A stretch of 64,000 nucleotides of DNA from Ptiloglossa arizonensis (taxonomy: Eukaryota > Arthropoda > Insecta > Hymenoptera > Colletidae), in the NCBI RefSeq assembly GCF_051014685.1, contig NW_027478765.1, positions 434,001-498,000 of the forward strand, written 5' to 3'. The notes beneath the pieces are model-generated. The model did no database searches. It was not told the DNA's origin and was given only the letters and a program-made list of their open reading frames with translations. The translations under genes were made by a program, and so were the position numbers. Positions 1 to 11,014 of this stretch are shown here, piece by piece. The first letter of the stretch is position 1; the number at the start of each line of letters is the position of its first letter.

Positions 1-642
1 TTCTTCGTTTCTTTGTTCGTTTCTCCGTTTCTTTGTTTGTTTCTCCGTTTCTTTCTTCGTTTCTTCGTTTCTTTCTTCGTTTCTCTGTTTATTTATTCGT
101 TTCTCCGTTTCTTTCTTCGTTTCTCTGTTTCTTTCTTCATTTCTCCGTTTATATCTTCGTTTCTCCATTCATTTCTCCGTTTCTTTCTTCGTTTCTCCGT
201 TTCATTCTTCGTTTCTCCGTTTCTTTCTTCGTTTCTCCGTTTATATCTTCGTTTCTCCATTCATTTCTCCGTTTCTTTCTTCGTCTCTCCGTTTCATTCT
301 TCGTTTCTCCGTTTCTTTCTTCGTTTCTTCATTTATTTCTCCGTTTCTCAGTTTCTTTGTTCGTTTCTTCGTTTTTTTGTTCGTTTCTCCGTTTCTTTGT
401 TCGTTTCTCCGTTTATTTCTTCATTTCTCCATTTATTTCTTCGATTCTCCGTTCCTATCTTCGTTTCTCCGTTTATTTGTTCGTGTCTGCATTTATTTCT
501 CCGTTTCTCAGGTTCTTTGTTCGTTTCTTCGTTTCTTTGTTCGTCTTCTCCGTTTCTTTGTTCGTTTCTCCGTTTCTTTGTTCGTTTCTCTGTTTATTTA
601 TTCGTTTCTCCGTTTCTTTCTTCGTTTCTCTGTTTCTTTCTT

Positions 643-1606
643 CATGTCTCCGTTTATATCTTTGTTTCTCCGTTTCATTCTTCGTTTCTGCGTTTCATTG
701 TTCGTTTCTCCGTTTCTTTCTTCGTTTCTCCGTTTCTTTGTTCGTTTCTCTGTTTCTTTCTTCGTTTCTCCGTTTATATCTTCGTTTCTCCATTCATTTC
801 TCCGTTTCTTTCTACGTTTCTCCGTTTCATTCTTCGTTTCTCCTTTTCTTTCTTCGTTTCTCCGTTTCCTTGTTCGATTCTCCGTTTATTTCTTCGTTTC
901 TCCATTTATTTCTTCGTTTCTCCGTTTCTTTCTTCGTTTCTTCGTTGCTTTCTTCGTTTCTCCGTTTCTTTCTTCGTTTCCCCGTTTCTTTCTTCGTTTC
1001 TCCGTTTCTTTCTTCGTTTCTCCGTTTCTTTCTTCGTTTCTCCGTTTCTTTGTCCGTTTATCCGTTTCTTTTTTCGTTTCTCCGTTTCTTTCTTCGTTTC
1101 TCCGTTTCTTTCTTCGTTTCTCCGTTTCTTTCTTCGTTTCTCCGTTTCTTTCTTCGTTTCTCCATTTATTTCTCCGTTTCTTTCTTCGTTTCTCCGTTTC
1201 TTTCTTCGTTTCTCCGTTTCTTTGTTCGTTTCTCCGTTTCTTTGTTCGTTTCTCCGTTTCTTTGTTCGTTTCTCCGCTTCTTTCTTCGTTTCTCCGTTTC
1301 TTTGTTCGTTTCTGCGTTTATTTCTTCATTTCTCCATTTATTTCTACGATTCTCCGTTCCTATCTTCGTTTCTTCGTTTATTTGTTCGTGTCTGCATTTA
1401 TTTCTCCGTTTCTCAGTTTCTTTGTTCGTTTCTTCGTTTCTTTGTTCATTTCTCCGTTTCTTTCTTCATGTCTCCGTTCATATCTTCGTTTCTCCGTTTC
1501 ATTCTTCGTTTCTGCGTTTCATTGTTCGTTTCTCCGTTTCTTTCCTCGTTTCTCCGTTTCTTTGTTCGTTTCTCCGTTTCTTTGTCCGTTTCTCCGTTTC
1601 TTTCTT
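643..1606 (+). repeat. 0.96-kb higher-order block, copy 1
   Basis: The block begins at a CATGTCTCCG variant and contains GTCCGTTTATCCG at 1052. It matches 2,391-3,354 at a constant displacement of 1,748 bases with only scattered single-base differences (for example TCTACG here against TCTTCG there). Similarity stops near 1,606, where this copy continues TTCTTTTC and the other TTCGATTC. Confidence 0.85.
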
Positions 1607-2390
1607 CTTTTCTCCGTTTCTTTCTTCGTTTCTCCGTTTCTTTCTTCGTTTCTCCGTTTCTTTCTTCGTTTCTCCATTTACTTCTCCGTTTCTTTCTTCG
1701 TTTCTCCGTTTCTTTGTTCGTTTCTCCGTTTCTTTGTTCGTTTCTCCGTTTCTTTGTTCGTTTCTCCGTTTCTTTGTTCGTTTCTCCGTTTCTTTCTTCG
1801 TTTCTCCGTTTCTTTCTTCGTTTCTCCGTTTCTTTGTTCGTTTCTCCGTTTATTTCTACATTTCTCCATTTATTTCTACGATTCTCCGTTCCTATCTTCG
1901 TTTCTCCGTTTATTTGTTCGTGTCTGCATTTACTTCTCCGTTTCTCAGTTTCTTTGTTCGTTTCTTCGTTTCTTTGTTCGTTTCTCCGTTTCTTTGTTCG
2001 TTTCTCCGTTTCTTTCTTCACTTTTTCGTTTCTTCGTTTCTTTGTTCGTTTCTCCGTTTCTTTGTTCGTTTCTCCGTTTCTTTGTTCGTTTCTCCGTTTC
2101 TTTGTTCGTTTCTCCGTTTCTTTGTTCGTTTCTCCGTTTCTATGTTCGTTTCTCCGTTTCTTTGTTCGTTTCCCCGTTTCTTTGTTCGTTTCTCCGTTTC
2201 TTTGTTCGTTTCTTCGTTTCTTTCTTCGTTTCTCCATTTATTTCTCCGTTTCTTTCTTCGTTTCTCCGTTTCTTTCTTCGTTTCTCCATTTATTTCTCCG
2301 TTTCTTTCTTCGTTTCTCCGTTTCTTTGTTCGTTTCTCCGTTTCTTTGTTCGTTTCTCCGTTTCTTTCTTTGTTTCTCCGTTTCTTTCTT

Positions 2391-3354
2391 CATGTCTCCG
2401 TTTATATCTTTGTTTCTCCGTTTCATTCTTCGTTTCTGCGTTTCATTGTTCGTTTCTCCGTTTCTTTCTTCGTTTCTCCGTTTCTTTTTTCGTTTCTCTG
2501 TTTCTTTCTTCGTTTCTCCGTTTATATCTTCGTTTCTCCATTCATTTCTCCGTTTCTTTCTTCGTTTCTCCGTTTCATTCTTCGTTTCTCCTTTTCTTTC
2601 TTCGTTTCTCCGTTTCCTTGTTCGATTCTCCGTTTATTTCTTCGTTTCTCCATTTATTTCTTCGTTTCTCCGTTTCTTTCTTCGTTTCTTCGTTGCTTTC
2701 TTCGTTTCTCCGTTTCTTTCTTCGTTTCCCCGTTTCTTTCTTCGTTTCTCCGTTTCTTTCTTCGTTTCTCCGTTTCTTTCTTCGTTTCTCCGTTTCTTTG
2801 TCCGTTTATCCGTTTCTTTTTTCGTTTCTCCGTTTCTTTCTTCGTTTCTCCGTTTCTTTCGTCGTTTCTCCGTTTCTTTCTTCGTTTCTCCGTTTCTTTC
2901 TTCGTTTCTCCATTTATTTCTCCGTTTCTTTCTTCGTTTCTCCGTTTCTTTCTTCGTTTCTCCGTTTCTTTGTTCGTTTCTCCGTTTCTTTGTTCGTTTC
3001 TCCGTTTCTTTGTTCGTTTCTCCGCTTCTTTCTTCGTTTCTCCGTTTCTTTGTTCGTTTCTGCGTTTATTTCTTCATTTCTCCATTTATTTCTACGATTC
3101 TCCGTTCCTATCTTCGTTTCTTCGTTTATTTGTTCGTGTCTGCATTTATTTCTCCGTTTCTCAGTTTCTTTGTTCGTTTCTTCGTTTCGTTGTTCGTTTC
3201 TCCGTTTCTTTCTTCATGTCTCCGTTCATATCTTCGTTTCTCCGTTTCATTCTTCGTTTCTGCGTTTCATTGTTCGTTTCTCCGTTTCTTTCCTCGTTTC
3301 TCCGTTTCTTTGTTCGTTTCTCCGTTTCTTTGTCCGTTTCTCCGTTTCTTTCTT
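2391..3354 (+). repeat. 0.96-kb higher-order block, copy 2
   Basis: Matches 643-1,606 (displacement 1,748) and 21,710-22,673 (displacement 19,319). The GTCCGTTTATCCG marker is at 2,800. A few differences, such as a TTTTTTCG run near 2,485, distinguish it from copy 1. It is also the left part of the large repeat that recurs at 10.46 kb. Confidence 0.85.
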
Positions 3355-6300
3355 CGATTCTCCGTTCCTATCTTCGTTTCCTCGTTTATTTGTTCGTGTC
3401 TGCATTTATTTCTCCGTTTCTCAGTTTCTTTGTTCGTTTCTTCGTTTCGTTGTTCGTTTCTCCGTTTCTTTCCTCGTTTCTCCGTTTCTTTGTTCGTTTC
3501 TCCGTTTATTTCTTCATTTCTCCATTTATTTCTTCGATTCTCCGTTCCTATCTTCGTTTCTCCGTTTATTTGTTCGTGTCTGCATTTATTTCTCCGTTTC
3601 TCAGGTTCTTTGTTCGTTTCTTCGTTTCTTTGTTCGTTTCTCCGTTTCTTTGTTCGTTTCTCCGTTTCTTTGTTCGTGTCTGCATTTATTTCTCCGTTTC
3701 TCAGTTTCTTTGTTCGTTTCTTCGTTTCTTTGTTCGTTTCTCCGTTTCTTTCTTCATGTCTCCGTTCATATCTTCGTTTCTCCGTTTCATTCTTCGTTTC
3801 TGCGTTTCATTGTTCGTTTCTCCGTTTCTTTCCTCGTTTCTCCGTTTCTTTGTTCGTTTCTCCGTTTCTTTGTCCGTTTCTCCGTTTCTTTCTTCGATTC
3901 TCCGTTTCTTTGTTCGTTTCTCCGTTTATTTCTTCATTTCTCCATTTATTTCTTCGATTCTCCGTTCCTATCTTCGTTTCTCCGTTTATTTGTTCGTGTC
4001 TGCATTTATTTCTCCGTTTCTCAGGTTCTTTGTTCGTTTCTTCGTTTCTTTGTTCGTTTCTCCGTTTCTTTGTTCGTTTCTCCGTTTCTTTGTTCGTTTC
4101 TCTGTTTATTTATTCGTTTCTCCGTTTCTTTCTTCGTTTCTCTGTTTCTTTCTTCGTTTCTCCGTTTCTTTCTTCATGTCTCCGTTCATATCTTCGTTTC
4201 TCCGTTTCATTCTTCGTTTCTGCGTTTCATTGTTCGCTTCTCCGTTTCTTTCCTCGTTTCTTCGTTTCTTTGTTCGTTTCTCCGTTTCTTTGTTCGTTTC
4301 TCCGTTTCTCTGTTTATTTATTCGTTTCTCCGTTTCTTTGTTCGTTTCTCCGTTTCTTTGTTCGTTTCTCCATTTATTTCTTCGTTTCTCCGTTTCTTTC
4401 TTCGTTTCTTCGTTGCTTTCTTCGTTTCTCCGTTTCTTTCTTCGTTTCCCCGTTTCTTTCTTCGTTTCTCCGTTTCTTTCTTCGTTTCTCCGTTTCTTTC
4501 TTCGTTTCTGCTTTCTTTCTTCGTTTCTCCGTTTCTCTCTTCGTTTCTCCGTTTCTTTCTTCGTTTCTCCGTCTCTTTCTTCGTTTCTCCGTTTCTCTGT
4601 TCGTTTCTCCGTTTATTTCTTCGTTTCTCCATTTATTTCTTCGTTTCTTTCTTCGTTTCTCCGTTTCTTTCTTCGTTTCCCCGTTTCTTTCTTCGTTTCT
4701 ACGTTTCTTTCTTCGTTTCTCCGTTTCTTTTTCGTTTCTGCGTTTCTTTCCTCGTTTCTCCGTTTCTTTGTTCGTTTCTCCGTTTGTTGCTCGTTTCTCC
4801 GTTTCTTTCTTCGTTTCTCCGTTTCTTTGTTCGTTTCTCCGTTTCTTTGTTCGTTTCTCCGTTTCTTTCTCCGTTTCTCGGTTTATTTCTTCGTTTCTCC
4901 ATTTATTTCTCCGTTTCTCCGTTTCTTTCTTCGTTTCTTCGTTGCTTTCTTCGTTTCTCCGTTTCTTTCTTCGTTTCCCCGTTTCTTTCTTCGTTTCTCC
5001 ATTTATTTCTTCGTTTCTCCGTTTCTTTCTTCGTTTCTTCGTTGCTTTCTTCGTTTCTCCGTTTCTTTCTTCGTTTCTCCGTTTCTTTCTTCGTTTCTCC
5101 GTTTCTTTGTTCGTTTCTCCGTTTATTTCTACATTTCTCCATTTATTTCTACGATTCTCCGTTCCTATCTTCGTTTCTCCGTTTATTTGTTCGTGTCTGC
5201 ATTTACTTCTCCGTTTCTCAGTTTCTTTGTTCGTTTCTTCGTTTCTTTGTTCGTTTCTCCGTTTCTTTGTTTGTTTCTCCGGTTCTTTCTTCGTTTCTTC
5301 GATTCTTTCTTCGTTTCTCCGTTTATTTCTTCGTTTCTCCGTTTCTTTCTTCGTTCATCCGTTTCTTTGTTCGTTTCTCCGTTTCTTTGTTCGTTTCTCC
5401 GTTTCTTTCTTCTTTTCTCCGTTTCTTTCTTCGTTTCTCCGTTTCTTTCTTCGTTTCTCCGTTTCTTTCTTCGTTTCTCCGTTTCTTTCTTCGTTTCTCC
5501 GTTTCTTTCTTCGTTTCTCCGTTTCTTTCTTCGTTTCTCCGTTTCCTTCTTCGTTTCTCCGTTTCTTTCTTCGTTTCTCCATTTACTTCTCCGTTTCTTT
5601 CTTCGTTTCTCCGTTTCTTTGTTCGTTTCTCCGTTTCTTTGTTCGTTTCTCCGTTTCTTTGTTCGTTTCTCCGTTTCTTTCTTCGTTTCTCCGTTTCTTT
5701 GTTCGTTTCTCCGTTTATTTCTACATTTCTCCATTTATTTCTACGATTCTCCGTTCCTATCTTCGTTTCTCCGTTTATTTGTTCGTGTCTGCATTTACTT
5801 CTCCGTTTCTCAGTTTCTTTGTTCGTTTCTTCGTTTCTTTGTTCGTTTCTCCGTTTCTTTGTTTGTTTCTCCGGTTCTTTCTTCGTTTCTTCGATTCTTT
5901 CTTCGTTTCTCCGTTTATTTCTTCGTTTCTCCGTTTCTTTCTTCGTTCATCCGTTTCTTTGTTCGTTTCTCCGTTTCTTTGTTCGTTTCTCCGTTTCTTT
6001 CTTCTTTTCTCCGTTTCTTTCTTCGTTTCTCCGTTTCTTCCTTCGTTTCTCCGTTTCTTTCTTCGTTTCTCCGTTTCTTTGTTCGTTTCTCCGTTTCTTT
6101 GTTCGTTTCTCCGTTTATTTCTACATTTCTTCATTTAGTTCTAGATTCTCCGTTCCTATCTTCGTTTCTCCGTTTATTTGTTCGTGTCTGCATTTACTTC
6201 TCCGTTTCTCAGTTTCTTTGTTCGTTTCTTCGTTTCTTTGTTCGTTTCTCCGTTTCTTTGTTCGTTTCTCCGGTTCTTTCTTCGTTTCTTCGATTCTTTC

Positions 6301-6700
6301 TTCGTTTCTCCGTTTCTTTGTTCGTTTCTCCGTTTCAATCTTCGTTTCTCCGTTTCTTTGTTCGGTTCTCCGTTTCTTTGTTCGTTTTTCCGCTTCTTTC
6401 TTTGTTTCTCCGTTTCTTTCTTCATTTCTCCGTTTATATCTTCGTTTCTGCGTTTCATTGTTCGTTTCTCCGTTTCTTTCTTCGTTTCTCCGTTTCTTTC
6501 TTCGTTTCTCCGTTTCTTTCTTCGATTTTCCGTTTCTTTCTTCGTTTCTCCATTTCTTTCTTCTATTCTTCATTCCGTTCTTCGTTTCTCGGTTACTTTC
6601 TTCGTTTCTCCGTTTCTTTCTTCGTTTCTCCGTTTCTTTGTTCGTTTCTCCGTTTCAATCTTCGTTTCTCCGTTTCTTTGTTCGGTTCTCCGTTTCTTTG
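2801..6700 (+). repeat. Large higher-order repeat of domain A, copy 1
   Basis: Matches 10,461-14,220. The displacement is 7,660 bases at the left, 7,552 in the middle and 7,532 at the right, so three small length changes separate the copies. One change is a 20-bp monomer lost near 13,150. Shared rare markers include TCGTTGTTCG at 3,187, GTTGCTCG at 4,786, the TTTAGTTCTAGATTC run near 6,133 (the TAG that ends one long + reading frame at 6,138) and CAATC at 6,336 and 6,656. Confidence 0.85.
4371..4920 (+). repeat. GTTGCTCG block, copy 1 of 7
   Basis: Block of about 0.55 kb running from CCATTTATTTCTTCG through TTCGTTGCTTTC and TTTTTCG to GTTGCTCG (4,786) and TCTCGGTTTATTTC. The truncated 19-base monomer containing GTTGCTCG makes it easy to recognise. 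A one-base deletion (TTTCTGCTTTC near 4,510) is shared only by the domain A copies. Confidence 0.85.
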
Positions 6701-9037
6701 TTCGTTTTTCCGCTTCTTTCTTTGTTTCTCCGTTTCTTTCTTCATTTCTCCGTTTATATCTTCTTTTCTGCGTTTCATTGTTCGTTTCTCCGTTTCTTTC
6801 TTCGTTTCTCCGTTCCTTTCTCCGTTTCTTCGTTCGTTTCTCCGTTTCTTTGTTCGTTTCTCCGTTTCTTTCTTCGTTTCTCCGTTTCTTTCTTCGTTTC
6901 TCCGTTTCTTTCTTCTATTTTCCGTTTCTTTCTTCGTTTCTCCATTTCTTTCTTCTATTCTTCATTCCGTTCTTCGTTTCTCGGTTACTTTCTTCGTTTC
7001 TCCGTTTCTTTCTTCGTTTCTCCGTTTCTTTCTTCGTTTCACCGTTTCTTTTATCGCTTCTTCGTTTCTCCGTTTCTTTCTTCGTTTCTCCGTTTATATC
7101 GTCGTTTCTCCATTTCTTTCTCCGTTTCTTTCTTCGTTTCTCCGTTTCTTTGTTCGTTTCTCCGTTTCTTTCTTCGTTTCTCCGTTTCTTTGTTCCTTTC
7201 TCCGTTTATTTCTTCATTTCTCCATTTATTTCTACGATTCTCTGTTCCTATCTTCGTTTCTCCGTTTATTTGTTCGTGTCTGCATTTATTTCTCCGTTTC
7301 TCAGTTTCTTTGTTCGTTTCTTCGTTTCTTTGTTCGTTTCTCCGTTTCTTTCTTCGTTTCTTCGTTTCTTTCTTCGTTTCTCCGTTTATTTCTTCGTTTC
7401 TCCGTTTCTTTCTTCGTTCATCCGTTTCTTTGTTCGTTTCTCCGTTTCTTTGTTCGTTTCTCCGTTTCTTTCTTCTTTTCTCCGTTTCTTTCTTCGTTTC
7501 TCCGTTTCTTTCTTCGTTTCTCCGTTTCTTTCTTCGTTTCTCCGTTTCTTTCTTCGTTTCTCCGTTTCTTTCTTCGTTTCTCCGTTACTTTCCTCGTTTC
7601 TCCGTTTCCTTCTTCGGTTCTCCGTTTCTTTCTTCGTTTCTCCAATTACTTCTCCGTTTCTTTCTTCGTTTCTCCGTTTCTTTGTTCGTTTCTCCGTTTC
7701 TTTGTTCGTTTCTCCGTTTCTTTGTTCGTTTCTCCGTTTCTTTCTTCGTTTCTCCGTTTCTTTCTTCGTTTCTCCGTTTCTTTCTTCGTTTCTCCGTTTC
7801 TTTGTTCGTTTCTCCGTTTATTTCTACATTTCTCCATTTGTTTCTACGATTCTCCGTTCCTATCTTCGTTTCTCCGTTTATTTGTTCGTGTCTGCATTTA
7901 CTTCTCCGTTTCTCAGTTTCTTTGTTCGTTTCTTCGTTTCTTTGTTCGTTTCTCCGTTTCTTTGTTTGTTTCTCCGGTTCTTTCTTCGTTTCTTCGATTC
8001 TTTCTTCGTTTCTCCGTTCATTTCTTCGTTTCTCCGTTTCTTTCTTCGTTCATCCGTTTCTTTGTTCGTTTCTCCGTTTCTTTGTTCGTTTCTCCGTTTC
8101 TTTCTTCTTTTCTCCGTTTCTTTCTTCGTTTCTCCGTTTCTTTCTTCGTTTCTCCGTTTCTTTCTTCGTTTCTACGTTTCTTTCTTCGTTTCTCCGTTTC
8201 TTTCTTCGTTTCTCCGTTTCTTTCTTCGTTTCTCCGTTTCCTTCTTCGTTTCTCCGTTTCTTTCTTCGTTTCTCCATTTACTTCTCCGTTTCTTTCTTCG
8301 TTTCTCCGTTTCTTTGTTCGTTTCTCCGTTTCTTTGTTCGTTTCTCCGTTTCTTTGTTCGTTTCTCCGTTTCTTTGTTCGTTTCTCCGTTTCTTTCTTCG
8401 TTTCTCCGTTTCTTTCTTCGTTTCTCCGTTTCTTTGTTCGTTTCTCCGTTTATTTCTACATTTCTCCATTTATTTCTACGATTCTCCGTTCCTATCTTCG
8501 TTTCTCCGTTTATTTGTTCGTGTCTGCATTTACTTCTCCGTTTCTCAGTTTCTTTGTTCGTTTCTTCGTTTCTTTGTTCGTTTCTCCGTTTCTTTGTTCG
8601 TTTCTCCGGTTCTTTCTTCGTTTCTTCGATTCTTTCTTCGTTTCTCCGTTTCTTTGTTCGTTTCTCCGTTTCAATCTTCGTTTCTCCGTTTCTTTGTTCG
8701 GTTCTCCGTTTCTTTGTTCGTTTTTCCGCTTCTTTCTATGTTTCTCCGTTTCTTTCTTCATTGCTCCGTTTATATCTTCGTTTCTGCGTTTCATTGTTCG
8801 TTTCTCCGTTTCTTTCTTCGTTTCTCCGTTTCTTTGTTCGTTTCTCCGTTTCTTTCTTCGCTTCTTCGTTTCTTCGTTTCTTTGTTCGTTTCTCCGTTTC
8901 TTTGTTCGTTTCTCCGTTTCTTTGTTCGTTTCTCCGTTTCTATGTTCGTTTCTCCGTTTCTTTGTTCGTTTCCCCGTTTCTTTGTTCGTTTCTACGTTTC
9001 TTTGTTCGTTTCTTCGTTTCTTTCTTCGTTTCTCCAT
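6121..9037 (+). repeat. 2.9-kb segment copied at 17,157-19,441
   Basis: From the TAG-bearing run at 6,133 to the TTTCTACG variants near 8,990 this segment matches 17,157-19,441. Displacement is 11,036 up to about 7.9 kb and 10,404 afterwards. The change of 632 bases equals the extra tandem copy described at 7,370-8,633, which the other segment lacks. Confidence 0.8.
7370..8633 (+). repeat. 632-bp tandem duplication (two copies)
   Basis: Bases 7,370-8,001 and 8,002-8,633 match at a displacement of 632. Both carry a TTCATCCG variant (7,418 and 8,050), a run of C-type 20-mers, TTTACTTCTCC and a GTGTCTGCATT cassette (7,888 and 8,520). The related segment at 18.4-19.0 kb has a single copy, so the doubling happened after that longer duplication, or one copy was lost there. 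Confidence 0.8.
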
Positions 9038-10440
9038 TTATTTCTCCGTTTCTTTCTTCGTTTCTCCGTTTCTTTCTTCGTTTCTCCGTTTCTTTGTTCG
9101 TTTCTCCGTTTCTTTGTTCGTTTCTCCGTTTCTTTGTTCGTTTCTCCGCTTCTTTCTTCGTTTCTCCGTTTCTTTGTTCGTTTCTGCGTTTATTTCTTCA
9201 TTTCTCCATTTATTTCTACGATTCTCCGTTCCTATCTTCGTTTCTTCGTTTATTTGTTCGTGTCTGCATTTATTTCTCCGTTTCTCAGTTTCTTTGTTCG
9301 TTTCTTCGTTTCTTTGTTCGTTTCTCCGTTTCTTTCTTCATGTCTCCGTTCATATCTTCGTTTCCCCGTTTCATTCTTCGTTTCTGCGTTTCATTGTTCG
9401 TTTCTCCGTTTCTTTCCTCGTTTCTCCGTTTCTTTGTTCGTTTCTCCGTTTCTTTGTCCGTTTCTCCGTTTCTTTCTTCTTTTCTCCGTTTCTTTCTTCG
9501 TTTCTCCGTTTCTTTCTTCGTTTCTCCGTTTCTTTCTTCGTTTCTCCGTTTCTTTCTTCGTTTCTCCGTTTCTTTCTTCGTTTCTCCGTTTCTTTCTTCG
9601 TTTCTCCGTTTCATTCTTCGTTTCTCCTTTTCTTTCTTCGTTTCTCCGTTTCCTTGTTCGATTCTCCGTTTATTTCTTCGTTTCTCCATTTATTTCTTCG
9701 TTTCTCCGTTTCCTTCTTCGTTTCTCCGTTTCTTTCTTCGTTTCTCCATTTACTTCTCCGTTTCTTTCTTCGTTTCTCCGTTTCTTTGTTCGTTTCTCCG
9801 TTTCTTTGTTCGTTTCTCCGTTTCTTTGTTCGTTTCTCCGTTTCTTTGTTCGTTTCTCCGTTTCTTTCTTCGTTTCTCCGTTTCTTTCTTCGTTTCTCCG
9901 TTTCTTTGTTCGTTTCTCCGTTTATTTCTACATTTCTCCATTTATTTCTACGATTCTCCGTTCCTATCTTCGTTTCTCCGTTTATTTGTTCGTGTCTGCA
10001 TTTACTTCTCCGTTTCTCAGTTTCTTTGTTCGTTTCTTCGTTTCTTTGTTCGTTTCTCCGTTTCTTTGTTCGTTTCTCCGTTTCTTTCTTCGCTTCTTCG
10101 TTTCTTCGTTTCTTTGTTCGTTTCTCCGTTTCTTTGTTCGTTTCTCCGTTTCTTTGTTCGTTTCTCCGTTTCTTTGTTCGTTTCTCCGTTTCTTTGTTCG
10201 TTTCTCCGTTTCTATGTTCGTTTCTCCGTTTCTTTGTTCGTTTCCCCGTTTCTTTGTTCGTTTCTACGTTTCTTTGTTCGTTTCTTCGTTTCTTTCTTCG
10301 TTTCTCCATTTATTTCTCCGTTTCTTTCTTCGTTTCTCCGTTTCTTTCTTCGTTTCTCCATTTATTTCTCCGTTTCTTTCTTCGTTTCTCCGTTTCTTTC
10401 TTCGTTTCTCCGTTTCTTTCTTCGTTTCTCCGTTTCTTTC

Positions 10441-11014
10441 TTCGTTTCTCCGTTTCTTTGTCCGTTTATCCGTTTCTATTTTCGTTTCTCCGTTTCTTTC
10501 TTCGTTTCCCCGTTTCTTTCGTCGTTTCTCCGTTTCTTTCTTCGTTTCTCCGTTTCTTTCTTCGTTTCTCCATTTATTTCTCCGTTTCTTTCTTCGTTTC
10601 TCCGTTTCTTTCTTCGTTTCTCCGTTTCTTTGTTCGTTTCTCCGTTTCTTTGTTCGTTTCTCCGTTTCTTTGTTCGTTTCTCCGCTTCTTTCTTCGTTTC
10701 TCCGTTTCTTTGTTCGTTTCTGCGTTTATTTCTTCATTTCTCCATTTATTTCTACGATTCTCCGTTCCTATCTTCGTTTCTTCGTTTATTTGTTCGTGTC
10801 TGCATTTATTTCTCCGTTTCTCAGTTTCTTTGTTCGTTTCTTCGTTTCGTTGTTCGTTTCTCCGTTTCTTTCTTCATGTCTCCGTTCATATCTTCGTTTC
10901 TCCGTTTCATTCTTCGTTTCTGCGTTTCATTGTTCGTTTCTCCGTTTCTTTCCTCGTTTCTCCGTTTCTTTGTTCGTTTCTCCGTTTCTTTGTCCGTTTC
11001 TCCGTTTCTTTCTT
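10441..11014 (+). repeat. 0.96-kb higher-order block, partial copy
   Basis: The GTCCGTTTATCCG marker at 10,460 and the following bases to about 11,014 match 2,781-3,354 at a displacement of 7,660. The left end cannot be fixed because it lies in plain 20-mers shared by all copies. The left 0.4 kb of the block is missing here and replaced by other monomers. Confidence 0.7.
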
